Translations under genes and position numbers: made by a program
The notes under the pieces: model-generated
What the model was told of the DNA's origin: nothing
The model's database searches: none
The model's input: only the letters and a program-made list of their open reading frames with translations
Shown here: one piece after another, positions 46,143 to 55,282 of the stretch
Position numbering within the stretch: position 1 is the stretch's first letter
How the letters are laid out: each line of letters opens with the position of its first letter
NCBI RefSeq assembly: GCF_019061125.1
Contig: NZ_JAHQYI010000001.1
Location: forward strand, 868,001-932,000
Source of the DNA: Microbacterium sp. NC79
Lineage (GTDB): Bacteria; Actinomycetota; Actinomycetes; Actinomycetales; Microbacteriaceae
Reading direction: 5' to 3'
Length of the DNA: 64,000 nucleotides

Positions 46143-47171
46143 TTAGCCCTGCGACTTGCCGAACGAGCCGAGCTGCTTGGTGGCTTCGAGAACGCGAGCG
46201 GCCATGGCCGACTCAGCAACCTTGCCCCAGGCGCGCGGGTCGTACTGCTTCTTGTTGCCGACTTCACCGTCAACCTTGAGCACGCCGTCGTAGTTACTGA
46301 ACATGTAGCCAGCGACCGCGCGGGTGAACGCGTACTGTGTGTCGGTGTCGATGTTCATCTTGACGACACCGTTGGCGACAGCGAGGGCGATCTCTTCGTC
46401 GGTCGAGCCGGAGCCGCCGTGGAAGACGAGGTCGAGAGGCTTGGCGCCGGTGCCAAACTGCGCGGCGATGCCCTCCTGGATTTCGCCGAGGAGTTCGGGC
46501 CGCAGCTTGACGTTGCCCGGCTTGTACACGCCGTGCACGTTGCCGAAGGTGAGGGCGGCGATCCAGCGACCGTTTTCGCCGAGGCCGAGTGCCTCGACGG
46601 CCTGTGCAACGTCACCCGTCGTGGTGTACAGCGCGTCGTTAGATCCTTCGTGCTGAACGCCGTCTTCTTCGCCGCCGACCACGCCGATCTCAACCTCAAG
46701 AATCGAGTTGATGGCCTTCATACGGGGGAGGAGCTCACGAGCGATCTCGATGTTTTCTGCAAGCGGCACGGCCGAGCCATCCCACATGTGTGACTGGAAG
46801 ATCGGCTCACCGCCGTTCTTCACCTGTTCTTCGCTCGCCTCAAGAAGGGGCAGCAGGAAGGAGGGCAGAGCGTCCTTCGGGCAGTGGTCGGTGTGGACGG
46901 CAACGGTGATGGGGTAGCTCTTTGCAACTTCGGCAACGTAGCGTGCCATGGCGATGGCACCCGTGGCGCGCGCCTTGACCGTGTGGCCGGCGAAGTAGTC
47001 GGCACCACCCGTCGTGACCTGAAGGATGCCGTCGGATCCTGCTTCGGTCAAGCCCTGCAACACGGCGTTGATCGACTGGGAACTCGCAACGTTGATAGCG
47101 GGGTAGGCGAATCCTCCCGTCTTGGCGCGCGTGAGCATGTCTGCATACTGATCCGGTGTTGCCAAGGGCAT
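46143..47171 (-). CDS. fbaA: Fructose-bisphosphate aldolase, class II
   Basis: 342 residues, zinc-dependent. Zinc and catalytic residues are in VAVHTDHCPKD, MWDGSAVPLAENI, LEVEIGVVGGEEDGV, FGNVHGVYKPG and LVFHGGSGSTDEEI. It works in both glycolysis and gluconeogenesis and pairs functionally with glpX next door. The ATG has GAAGGAGA upstream. It diverges from glpX over 188 bases. Confidence 0.97.
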   Translation of the reverse strand: MPLATPDQYADMLTRAKTGGFAYPAINVASSQSINAVLQGLTEAGSDGILQVTTGGADYFAGHTVKARATGAIAMARYVAEVAKSYPITVAVHTDHCPKDALPSFLLPLLEASEEQVKNGGEPIFQSHMWDGSAVPLAENIEIARELLPRMKAINSILEVEIGVVGGEEDGVQHEGSNDALYTTTGDVAQAVEALGLGENGRWIAALTFGNVHGVYKPGNVKLRPELLGEIQEGIAAQFGTGAKPLDLVFHGGSGSTDEEIALAVANGVVKMNIDTDTQYAFTRAVAGYMFSNYDGVLKVDGEVGNKKQYDPRAWGKVAESAMAARVLEATKQLGSFGKSQG

Positions 47172-47359
47172 GGAGTCTCCTTCAGAAGGGTGAAGAGGGG
47201 TCTCTCATACTCTATCGAAGCGCAGGGATATGCGCTTTCTCTGTGACGTGGGCGCGTAATCGGAACCAACTTTGTCGCTGGCGAAAGAATGGCAATTCCT
47301 TCGGCGGATCTTCTCGAAACAGACACGTTTTCTGACGTGCGCGTAGCTACTCTGGGGAC

Positions 47360-48352
47360 ATGGTGAGCCTGACGGCAGATATGTCCCCCCTTCGTCCCGA
47401 CCGAAACCTCGCAATGGAACTGGTGCGAGCAACTGAAGCCGCATCCATTCGAGCGGTGCCGTTTATTGGTCGCGGTGCCAAAGAGGAAGCGGACGGTGCC
47501 GCAGTTGACGCGATGCGCGCCTTCCTGCGTACCGTGAACTTTGACGGTCGCATCGTGATCGGTGAGGGCGAAAAAGACAACGCCCCCATGCTCTTCAACG
47601 GTGAGCACGTTGGTTCCGGCCAAGGAATGCAGTGCGACGTTGCCGTTGACCCGATCGACGGTACGACGCTGACCGCCATGGGCCGCAACAACGCGCTTTC
47701 GGTGATCGCTGTTGCTGACCGCGGCACGATGCTCGACGCATCGAGCGTGTTCTACATGGACAAGCTCGTCACCGGCCCCGCGGGTGTTGGCGTTGTTGAC
47801 ATTCGTCTGCCGATCGGTGAGAACATTCGCCTGTTGGCCAAGGCGCTCGACAAGCCCGTCGAAGAGATGGTGGTCTCGGTATTGCACCGCCCCCGTCACG
47901 AAAAGCTCATCCAGGAAATTCGCGAAGCTGGCGCTGGCACCCGTCTGATGACCGATGGTGACGTCGCCGGCGGCATCAACGCGGCACGCCACAACGCACG
48001 TACCGACATGTGTGTCGGTATCGGTGGTAGCCCCGAGGGCATTGTCACCGCGTGCGCCATCAAGGCTCTCGGCGGTCACATCCAGGGACGCCTCTGGCCA
48101 CAGACCGACGACGAGAAGCAGCGTGGTATTGATGCCGGGCTGAAGTTCGACGACCACGTCTACGGTGCCGATGAACTCGTCACAAGCGACAACACGATTT
48201 TCGTTGCAACCGGTGTCACCGACGGCCAGCTGGTTGCCGGTGTGCGCCGCGAGGGCGACTACATCTACACCGAATCGGTTGTGCTGCGTAGCGCCTCCGG
48301 AACCCTGCGCCGGGTCTCGTCTGAGCACCTCGTGTCGAAGTGGTTTGGCTGA
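47360..48352 (+). CDS. glpX: Fructose-1,6-bisphosphatase, class II
   Basis: 330 residues. The GlpX signatures are ATEAASIRAVPFIGRGAKEE, IVIGEGEKDNAPML and the metal-binding DPIDGTTLTAMG. It hydrolyses fructose 1,6-bisphosphate in gluconeogenesis. The ATG at 47360 lacks a ribosome site, and TACTCT ends exactly 6 bases upstream (leaderless). A long antisense frame exists over this gene but has no family features. Confidence 0.97.
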   Translation: MVSLTADMSPLRPDRNLAMELVRATEAASIRAVPFIGRGAKEEADGAAVDAMRAFLRTVNFDGRIVIGEGEKDNAPMLFNGEHVGSGQGMQCDVAVDPIDGTTLTAMGRNNALSVIAVADRGTMLDASSVFYMDKLVTGPAGVGVVDIRLPIGENIRLLAKALDKPVEEMVVSVLHRPRHEKLIQEIREAGAGTRLMTDGDVAGGINAARHNARTDMCVGIGGSPEGIVTACAIKALGGHIQGRLWPQTDDEKQRGIDAGLKFDDHVYGADELVTSDNTIFVATGVTDGQLVAGVRREGDYIYTESVVLRSASGTLRRVSSEHLVSKWFG

Positions 48353-48387
48353 TTAACGCGTGACTTTGGGGTGATTGAGCCCCGATG

Positions 48388-48420
48388 AAGGGCCGAGCCT
48401 GTTGAGGCTCGGCCCTTTTT
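48388..48420 (+). terminator. Rho-independent terminator after glpX
   Basis: AAGGGCCGAGCCT / AGGCTCGGCCCTT with a GTTG loop, running into a five-T tract. Confidence 0.93.
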
Positions 48421-48536
48421 GTTGGCGAAAACGTAGCCGCTTCGTAACGTGTCTTGACGCTGACGCTCAGGTTCTCGGTGGGATGATGGAGAAGTCGCGC
48501 GAATGACGTGCGTCGTGCATCGATCGAGGTAGAACT

Positions 48537-48734
48537 ATGGCAATCGAAGCGAGTCGTCCGGCAACGGCCGCCCACGCCGTCATTGCAGACGCTACCGACC
48601 CAGCGCGCCGTAAGGATGTTTTATTCCGCAAGCGTCGCCCCGCCGGTGAAGAGATGAGTGCCTGGTGGCCCGTCGCCGCTTTCGTCTTTGTGACCATATC
48701 CGTGGTCTCTCTCCTTAGCTTCATCCCCGGATAA
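48537..48734 (+). CDS. Small single-span membrane protein, 65 aa
   Basis: 65 residues. A hydrophilic N-terminal part with RKDVLFRKRRPAGEEMSAWW precedes one C-terminal membrane helix that ends SFIPG, so it is a tail-anchored-type protein. The ATG has GAGGT 6 bases upstream. No known domain and no operon partner. It lies between the glpX terminator and a repeat-rich intergenic region. Confidence 0.7.
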   Translation: MAIEASRPATAAHAVIADATDPARRKDVLFRKRRPAGEEMSAWWPVAAFVFVTISVVSLLSFIPG

Positions 48735-48767
48735 GTCCGCCTTCTCGGGCCCGCTGAGCCCTGTGTC

Positions 48768-48824
48768 GGCCCGTGGTTCCGGTGCCGGGCCGCGGTTCCG
48801 GTGCTGGCCCGCGGTTCCGGTGCT
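48768..48824 (+). repeat. Three tandem 19-base repeats
   Basis: Three adjacent copies of about GGCCCGCGGTTCCGGTGCT (48768-48786, 48787-48805, 48806-48824) with a few substitutions. They lie 34 bases after the small membrane-protein gene and contain no reading frame that I trust. Confidence 0.9.
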
Positions 48825-48830
48825 GTATCT

Positions 48831-48911
48831 GCAAAATGCATTGGCGATTGCAGAATGTCTTGCTCAGGTGTCACATCAGCCACTCTGGTCACACAATCCG
48901 TTGCATTTTGC
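48831..48911. repeat. Long-range inverted repeat in intergenic region
   Basis: GCAAAATGCA at 48831-48840 and its exact complement TGCATTTTGC at 48902-48911 enclose 61 bases that are less GC-rich than the flanks. Matching flanking bases extend the arms discontinuously. It lies directly behind the 19-base tandem repeats, upstream of the stop of the AbiEi/DUF559 gene. Confidence 0.7.
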
Positions 48912-48952
48912 TGATCCGAACAACGGTGAAGGGCACGGAACTCTCATCGGAT

Positions 48953-49768
48953 TTAGCGCTGCTTGAGCGCACCCAGGATGGCGCCGAGCACCTCGGGCCG
49001 CTGGTGAATCACGAGCGCATAGTCAAAGCGGAGCGTGCGATAACCCGCCTGTGCCGCGCGTGCATCCCGGAGAAGGTCCTTGTGCCGTGACCGCGAATCG
49101 GCGTGGCCGAGTTCTCCGTCGACTTCCAGGATGAGCTCGTCTATGACGAAATCGACGCGGCCGACACCCGGAACCAAGACCTGAGTTCTCAAGGTAATTC
49201 CGACGGCGCGCAGACGGAGACGCAAGATCGATTCCAGACCGCTTTCCGCGTCGGGACGTGCGAAGTCGAGCAACACGCGCAGGCGGGTAGGGACGCGCGA
49301 TCGAATCCAGGCACGATCGGATCGGGAGAGAAGACGTTGGAACCAGGCGGATTCGAACGCCGCAAAGAAGGCTTCGCTGCTGAGACACTGTGCGGCATGA
49401 ACCAGCGCCTCACGGACGGGCATGAAGCCGAAGGGGCGACGGATCGGCGTGCGATGAGTTACACACGAGCATTCAGGATGTGGGTGGATTCGGCTCCCAA
49501 CTGGCACGTGCACGTGGTTCTCTGGCCCGTCGTAGAGCACCCACACTCCATAGTGCCGCAACGCGGTGACGCACGTCGTGGTACCGCCATGCCTCGCTGC
49601 ACTCGCCATACTGCTGTCGGCTTCGAACGCGAATAGTCCGCTCCTCAGTCTCACCAAGGTCCCTGTCTCGACGGCGCGGGAGAGATCGTGGCGGCTGACT
49701 CCTTGTGACAAGAGATCCCGCGCGTAGGCAATTCCCTGCGAGCGAGTGAGCGCGTGCCGAACATCCAT
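48953..49768 (-). CDS. AbiEi-like winged helix plus DUF559 nuclease-fold protein
   Basis: 271 residues. The N-terminal part (about 1-60: LTRSQGIAYARDLLSQGVSR, TGTLVRLRSGLFAF) resembles the AbiEi antitoxin winged helix. The C-terminal 100 residues are DUF559, a Vsr-like PD-(D/E)xK fold: GVGRVDFVIDELILEVDGEL, with RDARAAQAGYRTLRFDYALV. The acidic pattern needed for a nuclease is present. Such proteins are common in actinobacteria without a proven role. No AbiEii-type toxin is next to it. The second ATG (49768) is given because CAACGT ends 6 bases upstream; 49774 is the alternative. Confidence 0.8.
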   Translation of the reverse strand: MDVRHALTRSQGIAYARDLLSQGVSRHDLSRAVETGTLVRLRSGLFAFEADSSMASAARHGGTTTCVTALRHYGVWVLYDGPENHVHVPVGSRIHPHPECSCVTHRTPIRRPFGFMPVREALVHAAQCLSSEAFFAAFESAWFQRLLSRSDRAWIRSRVPTRLRVLLDFARPDAESGLESILRLRLRAVGITLRTQVLVPGVGRVDFVIDELILEVDGELGHADSRSRHKDLLRDARAAQAGYRTLRFDYALVIHQRPEVLGAILGALKQR

Positions 49769-49902
49769 AGCCATACGTTGCCGCTCGTGGTGGCGACGGG
49801 TCGGCGTCTGCGGCGTATTGGGGAGAAACGAACCCCTGGGTGGGCGATGTGGAGGAAGGGCGGTGCGCCGCTGATGTCTTGGCGGTGAACCGTGGGGGCT
49901 TC

Positions 49903-51102
49903 CTACGCCGCGGCGAGGCGGGCGATGGCGAGTTGCGCGAGGATTCCGGCGACGCGGTCGAGCACACTGTCGTCAAAAAGAACGTGCGGGGAGTGGTTGT
50001 AAGCAAGAGTCGCCGGATCTTCTTCCGGCGGCGAACACTTCACCATCATGAATGCGCCAGGAACCTCAGCGAGCACGAACGAGAAATCCTCCGAACCCAT
50101 GATGCCGTGCGGCTTAATGGTGACGCTGTCTTCGCCGTACATCTGGTGAATCTGCTCGACGGCGAAAGCATGCTCGGAGTCATCATTGACGGTCGGAATG
50201 TACTGCGTCGTAAAGGTGACGTCGGCCTCGCAACCGTAGCCCCGTGCGATGCCTTCGGCGAGGTCAGTGATCATGCCGGGCAATGCCTCGAGAGTCTCCG
50301 CCGACATTGTGCGCACCGTCGCGCCCAGCGTCGCTTGTTCGGGGATGACATTGAGGGCGTCGCCGGCGCGAAGCTGGGTGACCGAGATCACGACGGGGTC
50401 GAACACATCGAATCGACGGGTCACCATCGATTGCAACGCGACGGTGATTTCAGCCAGCGGCAGCACGGGGTCAAGAGCCGTGTGCGGTTGCGAGCCGTGG
50501 CCACCGCTGCCTCGCACCGTGATTTCCAGCTCGCTCGATCCGGCAAGAATGGTGCCTGATTTGGTCTCGACTTGGCCGAGCGGACCAGGTCCAACGTGCA
50601 GCGCATAGGCGGCAATCGGGGTCTCGCCGGTTGCATTGAGCACGCCCTCGCGAAGCATCACACTCGCACCGTTGTAGCCCTCCTCACCCGGTTGGAACAT
50701 GAAGATGACGGAACCATGAAGCTGGTCGCGGCGCGCGCTGAGTAGACGCGCGGCGCCGATCAGGCCGGTGGTGTGCAGGTCGTGTCCGCAGGCGTGCATA
50801 TTGCCGTTGGTGGCGCGGTAGGGAAGGTCATTCACCTCGGTGACGGGCAGTCCGTCCATGTCGCCACGCAAAAGCACGGTCGGGCCGGGGTGTGCGCCGC
50901 GCAGCAGGGCGACGACGGAGGTGGTGTCGGTGCCGGTCGAGATCTCCAGCGGGAGTCCGTCGAGTTCACGAAGAACGACGGCTTGTGTTTGGGGGAGGGT
51001 AAGGCCGACCTCGGGAATCTGGTGCAGTTCGCGCCGGATCGCGACCAGCTCGGGCAGCAGCTCGCGGGCAGCAGTGACGATCTCAGCGGAAGACGATGAC
51101 AT
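49903..51102 (-). CDS. M20-family amidohydrolase (N-acyl amino acid hydrolase type)
   Basis: 399 residues. M20D features are ELHQIPEVGLTLPQT, VLLRGDMDGLPV, MHACGHDLHTTGLIGAARLL, FMFQPGEEGYNGASVM, GGHGSQPHTALDP and a late GSEDFSFV. Metal ligands (Cys/His in ACGHD, Glu in PGEE) are intact. Relatives cleave N-acetyl or other N-acyl groups from amino acids and related compounds. The ATG at 51102 has GGAGCG 3 bases upstream and was preferred to the frame from 51177. The 128 bases downstream to the next gene hold nothing recognisable. Confidence 0.9.
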   Translation of the reverse strand: MSSSSAEIVTAARELLPELVAIRRELHQIPEVGLTLPQTQAVVLRELDGLPLEISTGTDTTSVVALLRGAHPGPTVLLRGDMDGLPVTEVNDLPYRATNGNMHACGHDLHTTGLIGAARLLSARRDQLHGSVIFMFQPGEEGYNGASVMLREGVLNATGETPIAAYALHVGPGPLGQVETKSGTILAGSSELEITVRGSGGHGSQPHTALDPVLPLAEITVALQSMVTRRFDVFDPVVISVTQLRAGDALNVIPEQATLGATVRTMSAETLEALPGMITDLAEGIARGYGCEADVTFTTQYIPTVNDDSEHAFAVEQIHQMYGEDSVTIKPHGIMGSEDFSFVLAEVPGAFMMVKCSPPEEDPATLAYNHSPHVLFDDSVLDRVAGILAQLAIARLAAA

Positions 51103-51275
51103 GACGCTCCATTGCGTGTCGAGGCGAAGGTTCCTGATGTCTACACCTAACACGTGCTCTGGCCCGCATGAAGTCATGCTCTCGCTGGGTGAGACGGTGC
51201 CTACGCTGATCGCCTTCGTGCAACGCTCAGTGCGTCAGCCGGGAGGTAATGTCTGATCGCCGATCAACCCCGAGG

Positions 51276-52604
51276 TCAGTCATTTGCGCGACGGCGGATA
51301 TCGTCGGCAAGGTCGGCCAGCCATAGCCCGTCAGCTTCTGCTTCGCGAGCGGGCACGTTGTCATGGACGAATTCGGCCTCTGCGATGCCGTCACGCGCCG
51401 GGGCCGTATCGTCGAGGTTTGCGAACTCTGCCGCCACCAGGGCGCGCGGCGTTTCCGATACTTCTGCCGGTGCTGGCATTTGCGCCAGCTTGGTCGCGTC
51501 GATGCCGGGAAACTTACGAGCAGTCACGAGAACGCGCGACTCTAACGAGCCCGCGAACTTGTTGTATGCGCCGACGGTGCGCTCGATGGCCTTGCGAAGA
51601 TCATCAGCGTGACCGGCGAGCGCCCCCAAACGGTCGTACAACTGATTGCCCAACGCGAAGAGTTGGTGGGCTTCGGCCGAAACCTCGTCTTGCGTCCACG
51701 TGTAGGCAACCGACTTGAGAACCGCCCACAGACTCACGGGGGAGGCCAGCGCAACGCGTTGGCGGAAGGCATAGTCAAGCAACGTCGGGTCGCTATCGAG
51801 CGCAGCTGACAGCATCGCCTCGTTCGGTAAGAAGCAGATCACAAACTCGGGACTCGATTCGAGGCCCGTCCAGTATTGGCGCTTCGCCAAGGCATCGACG
51901 TGTGACTTCACCGCACGGGCGTGCTGCGTCAGCGCGGCCGCGCGTTCGGCGTCTGAATCACGCGCTGAAGCCTCTAGATAGGCGTCAAGCGGAGCCTTGG
52001 CGTCGAGCGCGATCGCCTTGCCGCCAGGCAACCGCACGATCATGTCAGGGCGCCCCGTCGCACCCGATTCCGTCGTGATACTCGTCTGCACATCAAAATC
52101 GACGTGATGCGTCAAACCAGCCGCCTCGACGACGCGCCGCAATTGCGTCTCTCCCCAGGTTCCGCGGGTCGTCGTCGAACGCAGAGCGCTCGCCAACGTG
52201 TTTGTCGCTTGGCGAAGCGACTCATCGTTGATCTGGGCCTGACGGAGTTGCTCACCCAGCTGCCCGAACTGCTCCTGCCTGTCGCGTTCCATCGACGCCA
52301 TCGCCCGCTGCATGTTGTGCAGGGTCTCGGCGACGGGGCTCAGCGCGGTCAGGACGCGAGCCTCCTGACGCTCGCGCTCGCGGTGCGCCTCTTGCTCATC
52401 GCGAGCACGTTCGGTGTATTCGCGGTACGAAGCCTCGCGTTGCATCAGTTGCTCGCGTAGCGCCGTGACATTGGCCTCACTCGCCGACAGGCGCGTGAGC
52501 AGCACGGTGTCGTCTGCGGTGACTCGGCCTCGAGCAAACCAGCCCAGGGCCAGGCCGCCCGCAAGGGCCAGTACGACGAGGAGAACGGCGATCAACGGAT
52601 CCAT
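51276..52604 (-). CDS. rmuC: DNA recombination protein RmuC
   Basis: 442 residues. An N-terminal membrane helix (about 4-25) is followed by a long coiled coil (40-140) and the RmuC nuclease-fold domain with RGTWGETQLRRVVEAAGL, GRPDMIVRLPGGKAIALDAK and YWTGLESSPEFVICFLPNEA. RmuC limits inversions and protects DNA through an unclear mechanism. A CACACT box ends 6 bases before the ATG (leaderless). It is followed upstream by the exonuclease gene on the same strand. Confidence 0.94.
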   Translation of the reverse strand: MDPLIAVLLVVLALAGGLALGWFARGRVTADDTVLLTRLSASEANVTALREQLMQREASYREYTERARDEQEAHRERERQEARVLTALSPVAETLHNMQRAMASMERDRQEQFGQLGEQLRQAQINDESLRQATNTLASALRSTTTRGTWGETQLRRVVEAAGLTHHVDFDVQTSITTESGATGRPDMIVRLPGGKAIALDAKAPLDAYLEASARDSDAERAAALTQHARAVKSHVDALAKRQYWTGLESSPEFVICFLPNEAMLSAALDSDPTLLDYAFRQRVALASPVSLWAVLKSVAYTWTQDEVSAEAHQLFALGNQLYDRLGALAGHADDLRKAIERTVGAYNKFAGSLESRVLVTARKFPGIDATKLAQMPAPAEVSETPRALVAAEFANLDDTAPARDGIAEAEFVHDNVPAREAEADGLWLADLADDIRRRAND

Positions 52605-52667
52605 GACATCAGTGTGCCTGGGGCCTCCGACATTGGCGGTGTGCGGGGTGGGATGACCGACGAAAAC

Positions 52668-53267
52668 TCAGCCGAGCACAAGCGACTCAGCGAGCGTCGC
52701 AACCTGAATCTGCCCCACGCGAACGCGGGTCTTAGCAGCCAACTCTCGAATATCTGAGGCCTCAACGCGACGCGCCGCATCGATCATGATGTGCGCCGAG
52801 GCGAGGGCATCGGCAGTTGCCTCATGGTGCGAGAAATCGGTAAAGCCAGCCGCGGCGGCAGCAAATGGCAGGCGGTACGACTCCAAATCGTAAACCTGCC
52901 GGGCCACCTGCACACTGCACACGTATTCATACGGCGGGCAGAGATCACCGGTCGCTTCGCAAGCGCGCCGAATAACGGCCATATCGAAGCCCGCGTTGTG
53001 CGCCACCATCACGTCATCGCCGGCGAAATCCTCGAGAAATTCGAGCTGGTCGCTCCACCCGATGGCGGTGGTGACGTCTTCAGCGTGGATGCCATGAATC
53101 TCGACGTTACGGGGGTGAAATTCCTCGTAAGGAGCAGGCGGTTGAATGAGCCATCCGGTCTGCTCGACGATCCTTCCCGCGCGCACGCGCACGAGGCCGA
53201 CCGAGCATGCTGAAGCGTTGCTGGAGTTCGCCGTCTCGAAATCGATCGCGGTGAAATCCAATGACAT
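52668..53267 (-). CDS. DEDD-family 3'-5' exonuclease (DnaQ-like)
   Basis: 199 residues. The exonuclease sites are FTAIDFETANS (Exo I, D-x-E), VMVAHNAGFDMAVI (Exo II) and HEATADALASAHI (Exo III, H....D), so the DEDDh set is complete. It lacks a polymerase-binding C-terminus and may be a stand-alone proofreading or RNase T-like enzyme. The ATG at 53267 was chosen over a TTG-type extension; AAGAGT ends 6 bases upstream. It diverges from the methyltransferase. Confidence 0.9.
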   Translation of the reverse strand: MSLDFTAIDFETANSSNASACSVGLVRVRAGRIVEQTGWLIQPPAPYEEFHPRNVEIHGIHAEDVTTAIGWSDQLEFLEDFAGDDVMVAHNAGFDMAVIRRACEATGDLCPPYEYVCSVQVARQVYDLESYRLPFAAAAAGFTDFSHHEATADALASAHIMIDAARRVEASDIRELAAKTRVRVGQIQVATLAESLVLG

Positions 53268-53378
53268 GTGCTGACTCTTCTCTTGCAGCACGCCCCGTGG
53301 TTGCAGGCGCGCCGCGTTCCAGTTTATCCCGCGTCTGGCGAACTGGCCGCTGTCGGAGGCCAGTGCTACGTTCGCTGC

Positions 53379-54122
53379 ATGGCCAGTCTTGAAGAAATGT
53401 CGACGTCGTTTGGGGTGGCGTCCGCCGCATACGATGCGGGGCGTCCGGAGTATCCTGCTGCCTCGGTCGAATTCTTACTTGCTCCACTCGATGGCGTGCC
53501 GACGGTGGCAGACGTCGGCGCCGGAACCGGCAAGCTGTTGCGCTCAATTCTGCGAGTTCGTGAGGCGGAAGCGGTCGCTGTTGACCCTGACGCCGCGATG
53601 CTCCTGAAACTTGACGAGCGCACGCCAGGGGTTGATACGAGAGTCGGAACCGCGGAGCACCTTCCGCTGGATGACGCAAGTGTCGACGCGGTGGTGTTGG
53701 GGCAGGCGTGGCATTGGGTTGACCCGGTGGCGGGCTCACGCGAGATTGGGCGGGTGCTCCGGCCGGGCGGTGTACTGGGCTTGATTTGGAACGTGCGCGA
53801 CGAGCGTGTGGCGTGGGTGCACGACCTCACGCACATTCTGCATGCGTCGAGCGCTGAAGAGATGATTGCGGCGGGGGAGATTCGCGTCAATGATCCGTTC
53901 GGGGCGCTGGAAGAACACATGCTCGAGTGGAAACGCGAGATGAACCGCGCCGATTTGCAGGCCATGGTGCGCTCGCGTAGCTACTTCATCACCGCCGCCG
54001 AAGCTGACCAGAACCGGATGATTACGGAGGTGAACGCGCTCCTCGACCGACTCGGAGTCGTAGGGGAGCAGACCATTGCGATGCCCTATGTGACGAAAGC
54101 CTTCCGCGCAACGCGACCCTAG
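53379..54122 (+). CDS. Class I SAM-dependent methyltransferase
   Basis: 247 residues. Motif I is TVADVGAGTGKLLRSIL, followed by VAVDPDAAMLLKL, a VGTAEHLPLDDASVDAVVLG post-I region and RVLRPGGVLGLIWN. It belongs to the Methyltransf_11 group, related to trans-aconitate and UbiE-like enzymes; the substrate is unknown. The ATG at 53379 has TACGTT ending exactly 6 bases upstream and no ribosome site, which fixes this start over longer frames. Confidence 0.88.
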   Translation: MASLEEMSTSFGVASAAYDAGRPEYPAASVEFLLAPLDGVPTVADVGAGTGKLLRSILRVREAEAVAVDPDAAMLLKLDERTPGVDTRVGTAEHLPLDDASVDAVVLGQAWHWVDPVAGSREIGRVLRPGGVLGLIWNVRDERVAWVHDLTHILHASSAEEMIAAGEIRVNDPFGALEEHMLEWKREMNRADLQAMVRSRSYFITAAEADQNRMITEVNALLDRLGVVGEQTIAMPYVTKAFRATRP

Positions 54123-54158
54123 GTTCCGCTCTCGGCAGCACCCGAGGTTCCGCTCTCC
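54121..54158 (+). repeat. Two copies of AGGTTCCGCTCTC, 24 bases apart
   Basis: Copies at 54121-54133 (overlapping the methyltransferase stop) and 54145-54157. The 17-base form CCGAGGTTCCGCTCTCC at 54142-54158 recurs exactly at 59441-59457. A 12-base inverse copy lies at 60873-60884. Confidence 0.8.
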
Positions 54159-54208
54159 GACGGGGTTAGCGGCAGAACTACGCGCGAAGCCACGTAGACT
54201 TGTTGCCC

Positions 54209-55282
54209 GTGGCTCTTACTATTGGAATCGTTGGCCTGCCCAACGTTGGCAAGTCGACTCTTTTCAATGCGCTGACGCGCAACAACGTGCTCGCGGCGAA
54301 CTACCCGTTCGCGACGATCGAGCCCAACGTTGGTGTGGTGAACCTGCCCGACCCGCGTCTGCAGCAGCTCGCCGATGTGTTCGGTTCGGAGCGCATCCTG
54401 CCTGCCACCGTTTCGTTCGTTGACATCGCCGGCATCGTGCGTGGTGCCAGCGAGGGTGAGGGCCTGGGCAACCAGTTTCTTGCGAACATTCGTGAAGCCG
54501 ACGCGATCGCACAGGTCGTGCGTGGCTTCACCGACAGCGATGTTGTGCACGTTGACGGTGAGGTCAACCCGCGCAACGACATGGAGACCATCAACGCAGA
54601 GCTGATGCTCGCCGACCTGCAGACGCTGGAGAAGGCGATCGTCCGCTACGAAAAAGAGGTCAAGCAGAAGAAAGCTTCGCCCGAGGTTCTTGAGGCGGCG
54701 AACGCAGCGAAAGATGCGCTGGAGCGTGGAACCCTTCTGTCGGGTAGCAAGATTGATGTCACCCCCATTCGTGAGCTGGGTCTGCTGACCGCCAAGCCGT
54801 ACATTTACGTCTTCAACGTCGACGAGGCTATCCTCACCGACGACGCGAAGAAGGCAGAGCTCGCAGAACTCGTCGCGCCGGCGCAGGCTGTGTTCCTCGA
54901 TGCGAAGATCGAGTCTGAGCTCATCGACCTTGACCCGGCCGACGCGCAGGAACTGCTCGAGGCGACCGGTCAGACCGAATCAGGTATGGATCAGCTGGCG
55001 CGCATTGGCTTTGACACTCTCGGCCTTCAGACGTACCTGACGGCTGGCCCGAAGGAAGCGCGCGCGTGGACGATTCCCCAGGGCGCGAAGGCTCCGCAGG
55101 CGGCCGGTGTTATTCACACCGACTTCGAAAAGGGCTTCATCAAGGCCGAGGTCATCTCGTTCGAAGACCTGATCGCGACCGGCTCTGTCGCCGAAGCCCG
55201 AGCCAAGGGCAAGGCTCGCCTCGAAGGCAAGGACTACATCATGCGCGACGGTGACGTCGTCGAATTTAGATTTAATGTCTAA
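54209..55282 (+). CDS. ychF: Redox-regulated ATPase YchF (Obg-like)
   Basis: 357 residues. The P loop is GIVGLPNVGKST (K15) and the switch region is PFATIEPNVGVV. The ATPase-type specificity motif FNVDEA replaces NKxD. A coiled-coil insertion (KAIVRYEKEVKQKKASPEV) and the C-terminal TGS domain (QAAGVIHTDFEKGFIKAEVI, ending DGDVVEFRFNV) follow. It binds ribosomes and ATP. TAGACT ends 8 bases before the GTG at 54209. The gene is intact, but its last codons are repeated four times downstream. Confidence 0.97.
   Translation: MALTIGIVGLPNVGKSTLFNALTRNNVLAANYPFATIEPNVGVVNLPDPRLQQLADVFGSERILPATVSFVDIAGIVRGASEGEGLGNQFLANIREADAIAQVVRGFTDSDVVHVDGEVNPRNDMETINAELMLADLQTLEKAIVRYEKEVKQKKASPEVLEAANAAKDALERGTLLSGSKIDVTPIRELGLLTAKPYIYVFNVDEAILTDDAKKAELAELVAPAQAVFLDAKIESELIDLDPADAQELLEATGQTESGMDQLARIGFDTLGLQTYLTAGPKEARAWTIPQGAKAPQAAGVIHTDFEKGFIKAEVISFEDLIATGSVAEARAKGKARLEGKDYIMRDGDVVEFRFNV
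55243..55282 (+). repeat. ychF 3' end, reference copy of the tail repeat (A0)
   Basis: The last codons of ychF (reading MRDGDVVEFRFNV-stop). This is the parent sequence of the four downstream copies at 56955, 57094, 57697 and 58540, all on the same strand. Confidence 0.8.

Noticed and set aside
47048..48328. 426-codon frame on the minus strand under glpX
   Set aside because: It is antisense to intact glpX and overlaps the fbaA start; composition and lack of motifs mark it as a shadow.
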